From Cryomorpha sp963741985 (GTDB taxonomy: Bacteria; Bacteroidota; Bacteroidia; Flavobacteriales_D; Cryomorphaceae), in NCBI GenBank assembly GCA_963741985.1, contig CAVUKD010000002.1, forward strand, positions 868,001 to 932,000: a stretch of 64,000 nucleotides of DNA. Direction: 5' to 3'. A model generated the notes under the pieces. It ran no database searches. It saw only the letters and a list, made by a program, of their open reading frames with translations, and had not been told where the DNA came from. The translations under genes were made by a program, and so were the position numbers. Below, one piece after another: positions 8,870 through 16,560 of this stretch; positions within the stretch are counted from its first letter, which is position 1, and each line of letters starts with the position of its first letter.

Positions 8870-9763
8870 TTAATTATTAAAACTCAACAGGGTCATCCAT
8901 GCTTCGCTGATAAGCCCTGAAGATATGAATTCTTTTGCTTTTTTATGGAGTGCTACTTCTAATTCTTTTGGTTCATTTTCGAAATCGACAAATAATTGAC
9001 TCAATTCTGTGAGCCTAAACTCGTTGACATCAGTCTCGTTTGGCAATTCCTCCACATTTCCAAGTTGCCCAAGATCATTTCCCGAAAGGATTGGACTATA
9101 CCTAATCTCTTCCGGAATTTGATCTACACCAATTCCGGTTTTCAAAGCTGGTTTAGCAACCTGAAAAAGAGATGCTCCGTGGGCCCTGGTGTAATAATTA
9201 CCTCCCATACGACCTACGAGATCAATTTTCTCCTGGTCCACATGAAGATTTTCATCTAAAAGATCCGTGCGTACATGAGCTTTTACGACTTCACAAATAA
9301 TGAGATTTCCGGCTCCTCCCTGATCCCCAAGCTCGATAATCTGTTTTACCACGCATTCAAATTGAGCCGGAGATTCTTTTACCCGAAAGGGTTTAACATT
9401 TTCAGAAGCCAACATAGTAAAACCGGCTTTTTCAAATTCGTTTACCCCTTTCGCATACGCCGTACTGGCAAGGGAAGTCTGATGAACCATATCGTAATTC
9501 ACCACGTTGATCACCACTTCCTTCACTTTCTTCACATTTTCAAAAGTGTCTTTAGTAGAGTTATCGCGTCCGCTCCGGGCAGGAGAAAAAATGAGAGTCG
9601 GAGGATTAGCACTAAAGACATTAAAAAAACTAAAAGGCGCCAGATTCGGCCTACTGTCCTCATCCACAGTGCTTGCGAAGGCAATCGGTCGGGGGCCTAT
9701 ACAACCGAGCAAAAGGCCGTGAAACTTAGGGACAGACAAATCTGCCGGATCAAAACTCTCCAT
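8870..9763 (-). CDS. Flavin reductase family protein
   Basis: 297 aa. An FMN-binding split-barrel domain covers ~1-200: GPRPIAFASTVDEDSRPNLA, FSFFNVFSANPPTLIFSP, then DNSTKDTFENV and VNVVNYDM. These are hallmarks of the flavin-reductase-like (DIM6/NTAB) group. The last ~90 residues form a helical extension of unknown role. Probably an FMN-dependent oxidoreductase or reductase of uncertain substrate. First gene of a two-gene leftward unit with the DUF3127 gene. Confidence 0.88.
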   Translation of the reverse strand: MESFDPADLSVPKFHGLLLGCIGPRPIAFASTVDEDSRPNLAPFSFFNVFSANPPTLIFSPARSGRDNSTKDTFENVKKVKEVVINVVNYDMVHQTSLASTAYAKGVNEFEKAGFTMLASENVKPFRVKESPAQFECVVKQIIELGDQGGAGNLIICEVVKAHVRTDLLDENLHVDQEKIDLVGRMGGNYYTRAHGASLFQVAKPALKTGIGVDQIPEEIRYSPILSGNDLGQLGNVEELPNETDVNEFRLTELSQLFVDFENEPKELEVALHKKAKEFISSGLISEAWMTLLSFNN

Positions 9764-10134
9764 GAAAATGAATTTTTGACAAAGGTAAAAACTTTGACCG
9801 TTGCATCACTTTCGATCAAGTAGAATAATCCTTTGACCTAAGTTAGACCATTCATCCGGAATCAGAACGCCCAAAAATTACTTCCTACCTACAGTCTTAA
9901 AGCCGTTCGATTTAGATTTCACTTCTGCTAATTGCTGAAAGGTACTCAAGAAATCCATTAATTGAAGTGGAATGCTCCTCATGAATATGAGATGTTCCAT
10001 AATTAACTTTTCCATATAAGCCAATATACCGCATTTACTTTACGCGCTTTAGCCCACTAAACCTTTATAAATGAATATGGTATATTAATTTCTATGAAAT
10101 TCTGAATCTTTGAAGAATAATCGAACTCAGGTCT
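9764..10134. other. Intergenic region, AT-rich, no gene seen
   Basis: About 370 bases between the divergent flavin reductase gene and the tRNA-Leu promoter. I find no convincing ORF, RNA or repeat in it. Confidence 0.5.
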
Positions 10135-10163
10135 TTGAATATTGTCAGAACTCATTATCTTTG
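10135..10163 (+). promoter_or_regulatory. Bacteroidota-type promoter of tRNA-Leu
   Basis: TTG at 10135-10137, 18-nt spacer, TATCTTTG at 10156-10163, matching the TTG-N17-20-TAnnTTTG consensus read by Bacteroidota sigma factors. The tRNA begins 27 nt after the -7 element. Confidence 0.85.
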
Positions 10164-10190
10164 CCCTCGCTTTTCATCAAAAGCCTTGAT

Positions 10191-10272
10191 GCGGATGTGA
10201 TGAAATTGGTAGACATGCCAGACTTAGGATCTGGTGCCGTGAGGTGTGTGGGTTCGAGTCCCTCCATCCGCA
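10191..10272 (+). tRNA. tRNA-Leu (anticodon UAG)
   Basis: 82-nt class II tRNA. Acceptor GCGGATG / CATCCGC with discriminator A, anticodon stem CCAGA/TCTGG around CTTAGGA (anticodon TAG, decoding CUA), a long variable arm, and T-loop TTCGAGT. The 3' CCA is not encoded. It has its own promoter and terminator. Confidence 0.97.
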
Positions 10273-10275
10273 CTG

Positions 10276-10305
10276 AAAAGGGTTCAAATTTTGAACCCTT
10301 TTTTT
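10276..10305 (+). terminator. Terminator of tRNA-Leu
   Basis: Near-perfect palindrome AAAGGGTTCAAA / TTTGAACCCTTT followed by a T run, starting four bases after the tRNA. Confidence 0.85.
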
Positions 10306-10344
10306 ATACCGTCTTTAAAGTGAATAGCTTTCAATCCAAATTCG

Positions 10345-10352
10345 TATATTTG
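10345..10352 (+). promoter_or_regulatory. Probable -7 element of tig promoter
   Basis: TATATTTG fits TAnnTTTG and lies 48 nt before the tig start, after the tRNA terminator. No clear TTG at the expected upstream spacing. Confidence 0.5.
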
Positions 10353-10399
10353 CATCCCATTTTAATGAAAAGCTAAATAAGGTTTAACCGCTTGAATAT

Positions 10400-11752
10400 A
10401 TGAATATTACAGAAGAAAAGATCAGCAACCAGAATGCATTGTTGAAAATAAAAATCGAAAAAGATGACTACTCGAACCAATATGACAATGCATTAAAATC
10501 ATATCGCCGAAAAATGAATCTGCCCGGTTTCAGAGCGGGAAAAGTTCCGTTGGGAATTGTTAAACAGCGTTTTGGGAAGTCCCTTCTCGCCGACGAGCTC
10601 AACAAAATGCTTAGTGAGAAAATCCAAGGATATATTGCTGACAATGAATTGAAAGTTCTCGGAAGTCCAATTCCCAGCGAAAATCACAAAGATGAGGGCG
10701 ATTGGGACAATCCATCCAGCTTCGAATTTGTGTATGAGCTCGGTCTCGCTCCCGAATTGAATGTTTCGATTTCTGAAAAGGATAAATTTACCTATTACAC
10801 AATCGAAATCGACAACAAACTCATCCAGAAACAAGTAGATGGAATTGCGCGTCGGTACGGTAAAATGTCGGAAGCTGAAAAAGCAGGTAAAAACGATATG
10901 CTTGTAGGCGATTTCGTAGAGCTCGACACGAAAGATGAAGTTGTTCCCGGTGGAATTATGAATCAGGCGACCATTTCACTCGAGTTTATTGACGAAAAAG
11001 AAGCCAAAAAATTTATTGGGAAAAAAGTGGGTGAAGATGTGGTTGTAGATCCGCATAAAGTATCACGCGGACATGATGATCTTGGAAAAATGTTAGGCGT
11101 TTCTCATGCTGAAGTGCACGGTATTGATACCAATTTCAAATTCATCATTCGCGAGATAAAACATCTTGAACCGGCCGAAATCAATCAGGAATTTTTTGAC
11201 AAAATATTTGGCGAAGGCGAGGTGAAAAGCGAAAAAGAATTTCATGCTAAAATTGCCGAAGACCTGAAAAATGGATTTATTGAAGATTCAGACCGTCTTT
11301 TCAAAAGAGATATTACAAAAACACTAATCGAAAAATACAATCCTTCCTTGCCCGATACATTTTTGAAAAAATGGATCAAAATGACCAATGAAAAACCAAT
11401 ATCGGTAGAAGAAGTAGAGCGCGATTATGGTTCATACAGCAAAAGCCTTCAATGGCAATTGATTTTCAATACGCTTCTTGAAAATAAAGATATCGAAATA
11501 GGCCGGGAAGCTGTAATTGAAAGAACGAAAGAGTTGATGGCCAAGCAATACCAGCAATACGGCATGCCAGCTCCGGAAGATGAGGAATTGACGGCTACCG
11601 CAATGAAAGTGCTCGATAATCAGGATGAGGCAAGAAAAGTGTACGATATGTTATACGATGAGAAATTGGTTGAGTACATTCGCAAAAATGCTACCGTAAA
11701 AGAAAAAGCAGTAGATTACGACAAATTTGTTGAAATGGCTTCGCAAGCATAG
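10400..11752 (+). CDS. tig: Trigger factor (ribosome-associated chaperone / prolyl isomerase)
   Basis: 450 aa. The N-terminal ribosome-binding domain carries the signature PGFRAGKVPLGIVKQRFG (~42-59; canonical GFRxGKxP). The central FKBP-like region is divergent, as is usual in Bacteroidota, and a long helical C-terminal chaperone arm follows. Trigger factor binds nascent chains at the ribosome exit tunnel. It heads the tig-clpP-clpX order widely seen in bacteria, with 45 nt to clpP. Confidence 0.95.
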   Translation: MNITEEKISNQNALLKIKIEKDDYSNQYDNALKSYRRKMNLPGFRAGKVPLGIVKQRFGKSLLADELNKMLSEKIQGYIADNELKVLGSPIPSENHKDEGDWDNPSSFEFVYELGLAPELNVSISEKDKFTYYTIEIDNKLIQKQVDGIARRYGKMSEAEKAGKNDMLVGDFVELDTKDEVVPGGIMNQATISLEFIDEKEAKKFIGKKVGEDVVVDPHKVSRGHDDLGKMLGVSHAEVHGIDTNFKFIIREIKHLEPAEINQEFFDKIFGEGEVKSEKEFHAKIAEDLKNGFIEDSDRLFKRDITKTLIEKYNPSLPDTFLKKWIKMTNEKPISVEEVERDYGSYSKSLQWQLIFNTLLENKDIEIGREAVIERTKELMAKQYQQYGMPAPEDEELTATAMKVLDNQDEARKVYDMLYDEKLVEYIRKNATVKEKAVDYDKFVEMASQA

Positions 11753-11797
11753 TTATAGTTATCTTGCATAATCTCTAACCTACTATATTTAAAGTAA

Positions 11798-12463
11798 ATG
11801 TCACGAAAATCAGAATTTGAAAAATATGCCACCGGGCATCATAGAATTAATAGTCTTTACCTTCACGACTACGTAAAAAATCTAACCCCTTATATTATTG
11901 AAGAGCGTCAACTAAACGTGGCGCAAATGGACGTTTTTTCGCGGTTGATGATGGATCGAATAATATTTCTCGGTACCGGGATCGATGATCAGGTAGCAAA
12001 TATTATTCAGGCTCAACTCTTATTTCTGGAAAGTGTTGATGCTAAAAAAGATATCCAGATTTATCTAAACTCTCCGGGCGGAGGCGTATATGCCGGTTTA
12101 GGGATTTATGATACCATGCAGTATATCGCGCCTGATGTAGCTACGATTTGTACCGGTATGGCAGCTTCAATGGGAGCTGTATTGCTTTGCGCTGGCACCA
12201 AGGGTAAGCGTACAGCACTCAAGCACAGCCGCGTAATGATACACCAACCCCTCGGCGGTGCTTCCGGGCAGGCTTCAGATATTGAGATCACTGCACGTGA
12301 AATCATCAAGCTCAAAAAAGAGCTTTATGATATTATTGCTGAACACAGCGGTCAGTCATTCGAAAAAGTAAGCGATGACAGTGACCGTGACTACTGGATG
12401 CGTGCCGAGGAGGCAAAAGAATACGGCATGATCGATGAAGTACTCGTAAAAAACTCAAAATAA
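11798..12463 (+). CDS. clpP: ATP-dependent Clp protease proteolytic subunit ClpP
   Basis: 221 aa serine protease subunit forming tetradecameric chambers with ClpX. Catalytic triad by motif: Ser124 in TGMAASMGA, His149 in RVMIHQPLGG, Asp198 in SDRDYWM. An N-terminal leader of ~30 residues precedes the core and may be processed. It lies 40 nt upstream of clpX. Confidence 0.97.
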   Translation: MSRKSEFEKYATGHHRINSLYLHDYVKNLTPYIIEERQLNVAQMDVFSRLMMDRIIFLGTGIDDQVANIIQAQLLFLESVDAKKDIQIYLNSPGGGVYAGLGIYDTMQYIAPDVATICTGMAASMGAVLLCAGTKGKRTALKHSRVMIHQPLGGASGQASDIEITAREIIKLKKELYDIIAEHSGQSFEKVSDDSDRDYWMRAEEAKEYGMIDEVLVKNSK

Positions 12464-12503
12464 TTTTTTCGCGTATACTCATTTTATGAAAAAAGATTAA
12501 AAT

Positions 12504-13751
12504 ATGGCTCAATCAGAGAAGAAAGAAATAAAATGTTCCTTTTGCGGACGCGGAAAAAGCGAGGTCAATGTATTGATTGCCGGCGTAACAGGTCATATCT
12601 GTGACAACTGTATTATACAGGCTCAGAGCATTATTAAAGAGGAGCTTGCGCAAAAAGCACATCAAAAACTCGAATCCAGCTTGGTACTACAAAAACCTGA
12701 AGAGATTAAAAATTACATTGATCATTATGTAATTGGCCAGGATCAGGCAAAAAAGGTTTTGAGTGTGGCGGTATACAACCATTACAAACGTCTTTTGCAA
12801 AAAATCGATAAAGAGGGGGACGAGATTGAAATAGAAAAATCAAATATTGTATTGGTTGGCGAAACAGGAACCGGCAAAACACTCTTAGCTAAAACAATAG
12901 CTAAAATGCTGAATGTTCCATTTTGCATAGCCGATGCTACTATTCTTACCGAAGCAGGTTATGTGGGTGAAGATGTCGAAAGCATTTTATCCAGATTGCT
13001 TCAGGCTGCAGATTACGATGTGCAATTGGCCGAAAGAGGAATTGTGTTTGTAGATGAAATCGACAAAATAGCGCGTAAAAGCGACAATGCAAGTATCACC
13101 CGCGACGTGAGCGGCGAAGGTGTTCAACAGGCATTGCTCAAATTGCTCGAAGGCTCGGAAGTGAATGTGCCACCCCAAGGAGGCCGAAAACACCCGGAGC
13201 AAAAACTCATTCAGATCAACACCCGAAATATCCTTTTCATTTGTGGAGGAGCCTTTGATGGTATCACCAGAATAATCGGACGACGTGTTAAAACATCCGC
13301 TATCGGGTACAGCTCCGCCCAAGATAAGCTGAATTTCGACACGGAGAATCTTCTTCAATACGTTACCCCCGCAGATCTGAAAGCCTTTGGACTGATTCCA
13401 GAGTTGATTGGTCGTTTTCCGGTGCTCACGTACTTGGATCCGCTCGACAAAGAAACTTTACGCAGGATTATAACCGAGCCTAAAAACGCACTTATCAAGC
13501 AATATGTCAAGCTGTTTGAGATGGATGGAGTGAAATTGACCTTTGACAAGAAAGTCTTGGATTTCATCGTAGAGAAAGCTATGGAATATAAGCTTGGAGC
13601 ACGTGGATTGCGTTCGATTTGTGAGGCCATCCTCACCGACCTGATGTTTGACATACCATCACAAAAAGACATAAAAGCCTTTAATGTAACAGTTTCATAT
13701 GCTAAAGATCAATTCAGTAAGTCAAAATTATCACAGCTAAAAGCTGCCTGA
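12504..13751 (+). CDS. clpX: ClpX ATPase subunit of ClpXP
   Basis: 415 aa AAA+ unfoldase. N-terminal zinc-binding domain with CSFCGRG and CDNC (~11-37), Walker A GETGTGKT (~119-126), Walker B VFVDEIDK, GYVGEDVES, and the RKH-containing loop PPQGGRKHPEQ. It recognises tagged proteins and feeds them to ClpP encoded just upstream. Full length for the family. Confidence 0.97.
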   Translation: MAQSEKKEIKCSFCGRGKSEVNVLIAGVTGHICDNCIIQAQSIIKEELAQKAHQKLESSLVLQKPEEIKNYIDHYVIGQDQAKKVLSVAVYNHYKRLLQKIDKEGDEIEIEKSNIVLVGETGTGKTLLAKTIAKMLNVPFCIADATILTEAGYVGEDVESILSRLLQAADYDVQLAERGIVFVDEIDKIARKSDNASITRDVSGEGVQQALLKLLEGSEVNVPPQGGRKHPEQKLIQINTRNILFICGGAFDGITRIIGRRVKTSAIGYSSAQDKLNFDTENLLQYVTPADLKAFGLIPELIGRFPVLTYLDPLDKETLRRIITEPKNALIKQYVKLFEMDGVKLTFDKKVLDFIVEKAMEYKLGARGLRSICEAILTDLMFDIPSQKDIKAFNVTVSYAKDQFSKSKLSQLKAA

Positions 13752-13803
13752 ATTGCTCAGAAGCCTTAATCCACCCGATTCGTAAACCTTAAATCAAATC
13801 TTT

Positions 13804-14625
13804 ATGAAAAAATTACTCATTATGGCACTTGCCCTGGGATGCCTTTCGGCAAATGCCCAAACCTTTCCCGCGCCGAGCCTTGCGGCGAAAACCTATCAGG
13901 TTGTTGGCGTTAATGCAATGGAAATCGACTACAGCAGCCCTGCGGTGCGCGAACGTAAAATTTTCGGCGAGTTGGTTCCTTTCGGTGAATTGTGGCGTAC
14001 CGGAGCGAATAGTGCTACTACTTTATCTTCTGAAGAATCTTTTACGATTGGCGCTGCAAAAGTTCCTGCGGGTACCTATTCTGTTTTCACTATTCCTCAA
14101 TCGGAAGAAATCACCTTTATCCTTAATTCTAATGCTGAAAGTAGTAGCGGCGAATACGACGAAAGTCTCGATGTAGCAAGGGTTACCGTTCCTTTTAAAA
14201 TGGAAAACAAGGGGATAGAACGTATGCAATTCACTTTTGAAAATACTACTACTGATGCTACTGACTTAACTTTTCGCTGGGCAGATCGCATGTTTGTAGT
14301 GCATATCACAGTTCCAACAGCCGAAATCGTTGAAAAAAATGCCCAGGCTAAAATAGCATCAGGTGAAGTGGATTTTAACTTTTACAATGGTGCAGCAAAC
14401 TATTACCTCGAAAGTGGCAATGCTTCAAAAGCACTTGAAATGGCGAAAAAATCGACCGGCATGGATGCCAAGTTTTACAATCAATACACGTTGGCAAAAG
14501 CGTATCAAGCTGCCGGCGACAAAGCCAATGCAAAGATAGCAGCTCAAAAATCGCTCGAACTAGCGGAAGCAGCAAAGTACGAGCACTACATTATGCTGAG
14601 CAAGAAACTTCTGGAAGAGCTTTAA
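13804..14625 (+). CDS. DUF2911 domain secreted protein with C-terminal TPR-like repeats
   Basis: 273 aa. A signal peptide (MKKLLIMALALGCLSANAQ) is followed by a DUF2911 beta domain (~20-165) with the family block DYSSPAVRERKIFGELVPFG and LWRTGANSATTLS. The C-terminal ~90 residues form two or three TPR-like helix pairs (ANYYLESGNASKALEMAK; AKAYQAAGDKANAKIAAQ). Common periplasmic or secreted family in Bacteroidota, function unknown. It starts 52 nt after clpX but is a separate function. Confidence 0.88.
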   Translation: MKKLLIMALALGCLSANAQTFPAPSLAAKTYQVVGVNAMEIDYSSPAVRERKIFGELVPFGELWRTGANSATTLSSEESFTIGAAKVPAGTYSVFTIPQSEEITFILNSNAESSSGEYDESLDVARVTVPFKMENKGIERMQFTFENTTTDATDLTFRWADRMFVVHITVPTAEIVEKNAQAKIASGEVDFNFYNGAANYYLESGNASKALEMAKKSTGMDAKFYNQYTLAKAYQAAGDKANAKIAAQKSLELAEAAKYEHYIMLSKKLLEEL

Positions 14626-14652
14626 TCCTTAAAGCATTTAGATTATTATTTG

Positions 14653-14682
14653 AACCGCTTCCGGATTGGAGGCGGTTTTTTT
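14653..14682 (+). terminator. Rho-independent terminator after the DUF2911 gene
   Basis: Stem AACCGCTTCC / GGAGGCGGTT (one G-T pair) with loop GGATT, then a run of T. Confidence 0.85.
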
Positions 14683-14724
14683 CGTCTCGGAGACTAAAAT
14701 ATTTTGAACTACTAACCCAAACCG

Positions 14725-16434
14725 TCAATAGATCCCATTCGATAATTTCCTCAACCTATGCATTGAAATCAAAAAGGAAATAAGCACCACTAACCCACAT
14801 CCGATTACATTGAAATAGAGATAAGAAATTTCATCTTTTAAGAATATAAAAGAAACGATTACAGATATCTGCGCAATAAGTGCAGCAATAAAAACACCTC
14901 TTCCTCTTACAAACTTCAGGAAAAACGCTACTAAGAAAATCCCGAGAATCGTTCCATAAAATATACTTCCGAGAATATTCACAGCTTCGATAAGGTTCTC
15001 GAAGAGATCGGCAAAAAGCGCAAAAGATACGGCAACCATTCCCCATCCGGCAGTCAGCCATTTGGAAGCTTTGAGGTAGTGAAGCTCTGATTGTCCCGGA
15101 CGAAATATCCGTTTATAAAAATCAATAGAAGTGGTTGAGCCGAGCGCATTTAGTTCTCCCGAAGTACTCGACATGGCAGCAGATAGTATTACTGCAAGCA
15201 GCAATCCTACCAAACCTGCTGGCATAAAATCAAGTACATAACGGATAAAAACATAATCTGAATCACGCTGGGTATTATTCGGAAAGGTGGAAACAACCAA
15301 TTTCTTTGCGGAGTCGCGAATTTCCTTGCCTTTTGTTTCGAGTTGGTTGAGATCCTCACTGGCTTCCTCCACCTCTGCCTCGGTTCCGGTGTGCATTTCC
15401 TCTACCAAACGATAGGCTGCTTGGGCTTTTGCTTCGTGGTTTTGATAATGGGCTGCACGAATTTCATCGAGCTTTGGTTTTTGAGCAGAGTTTTCAACCA
15501 GGTCGAGGGAGGTGCTATCAAAAAGCACATCGTGCTGCTGAAATTGGAAAAACACGAATACCAATACTCCAGTGAGCAAAATAAAAAACTGCATCGGGAT
15601 TTTTAAGATTGCGTTAAACATCAGCCCCATACGGCTCTCGCGCACCGAACTACCCCCGAGATAGCGCTGCACCTGCGACTGATCCGTCCCGAAATAAGAA
15701 AGAGCCAAGAAGAACCCCCCGGTTATTCCAGACCAAAAAGTATAACGCGATTTTACATTAAAACTAAAATCAACGGCATCGGTTTTGCCCATTTTTCCGG
15801 CAAGTTTAAGGCTGTCCAGAAAACCGACTCCTTTTGGAAGATTATGAATAATGGTTGCAAAAGCGATTCCCATTCCGATTAAAATAACGGCCATCTGCCA
15901 TTTCTGGGTAAGACTCACTGCTTTGGCGCCACCGGAAACGGTATAGATAACAACAACCAATCCCACAAGAATAATGGTCCAAGTGAGATTCCAATGCAAA
16001 ACGGATGACAGCACAATCGCCGGGGCATAAATGGTTATCCCGGCCGCAAGTCCGCGCTGAACTAGAAAAAGGAATGCGGCTAGCAGTCGGCTCTTGAGAT
16101 CAAACCGATTTTCTAAAAACTCATAAGCCGTAAAAACCTTGAGCTTGTAATAAATGGGAATAAAGACCGCGGAAACCACAATCAGCGCGAGTGGTAATCC
16201 GAGGTAATTCTGGACGAATGACATCCCTGACTCGTACGCTAATCCCGGTGTACTTAGAAAAGTGATAGCACTGGCTTGAGTAGCCATTACCGACAGGCCA
16301 ATTGTACCCCATTTTAATGAATTGTCACTCAAAAAATAGCCTTCAATATTCCGACTTTTACGGGTTTTGATAACCCCATATATCACAATAAACAGCAGCG
16401 TACCGATCATCACGGCATAATCGATTCCGCTCAT
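14725..16434 (-). CDS. Sodium:solute symporter (SSS family)
   Basis: 569 aa with about 13 membrane helices. The N-terminus MSGIDYAVMIGTLLFIV and the GYFLSDNSLKWGTIGLSVMATQASAITF region are typical of SSS carriers (Na+-driven uptake of sugars, amino acids or carboxylates). A ~100-residue charged insertion (~290-390) lies between helices, as in many Bacteroidota members. The start codon overlaps the stop of the 42-codon gene upstream (ATGA), so translation is coupled. Substrate unknown; the operon partner PIG-L deacetylase hints at a sugar or amino sugar. Confidence 0.9.
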   Translation of the reverse strand: MSGIDYAVMIGTLLFIVIYGVIKTRKSRNIEGYFLSDNSLKWGTIGLSVMATQASAITFLSTPGLAYESGMSFVQNYLGLPLALIVVSAVFIPIYYKLKVFTAYEFLENRFDLKSRLLAAFLFLVQRGLAAGITIYAPAIVLSSVLHWNLTWTIILVGLVVVIYTVSGGAKAVSLTQKWQMAVILIGMGIAFATIIHNLPKGVGFLDSLKLAGKMGKTDAVDFSFNVKSRYTFWSGITGGFFLALSYFGTDQSQVQRYLGGSSVRESRMGLMFNAILKIPMQFFILLTGVLVFVFFQFQQHDVLFDSTSLDLVENSAQKPKLDEIRAAHYQNHEAKAQAAYRLVEEMHTGTEAEVEEASEDLNQLETKGKEIRDSAKKLVVSTFPNNTQRDSDYVFIRYVLDFMPAGLVGLLLAVILSAAMSSTSGELNALGSTTSIDFYKRIFRPGQSELHYLKASKWLTAGWGMVAVSFALFADLFENLIEAVNILGSIFYGTILGIFLVAFFLKFVRGRGVFIAALIAQISVIVSFIFLKDEISYLYFNVIGCGLVVLISFLISMHRLRKLSNGIY

Positions 16435-16559
16435 GATGTCAGTTTAGTAAATGCCAACATAATTAGTATAAACAGAATCAACCAGCCAATTACCATGAGG
16501 TAAACACGTTTCCAGTTGGTTTTTGGTTCGGGAAGCTTATTAGTCTCCGGATCGGTCAT
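16431..16559 (-). CDS. 42-aa single-pass membrane protein coupled to the symporter
   Basis: Read from the minus strand: ATG at 16559, TGA at 16433-16431. The product begins MTDPETNKLPEPKTNWKR, continues with one hydrophobic helix (YLMVIGWLILFILIMLAF) and ends TKLTS. The ATG comes one base after the TAA of the PIG-L gene, and the stop overlaps the symporter start as ATGA. The tight packing on both sides argues that it is a real gene. Probably a small accessory subunit or assembly factor of the symporter; function not known. Confidence 0.8.
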   Translation of the reverse strand: MTDPETNKLPEPKTNWKRVYLMVIGWLILFILIMLAFTKLTS

Positions 16560-16560
16560 A

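Noticed and set aside
9275..9823. 182-codon frame on the plus strand opposite the flavin reductase gene
   Set aside because: Shadow of a well-supported gene; no motifs and an unlikely composition.
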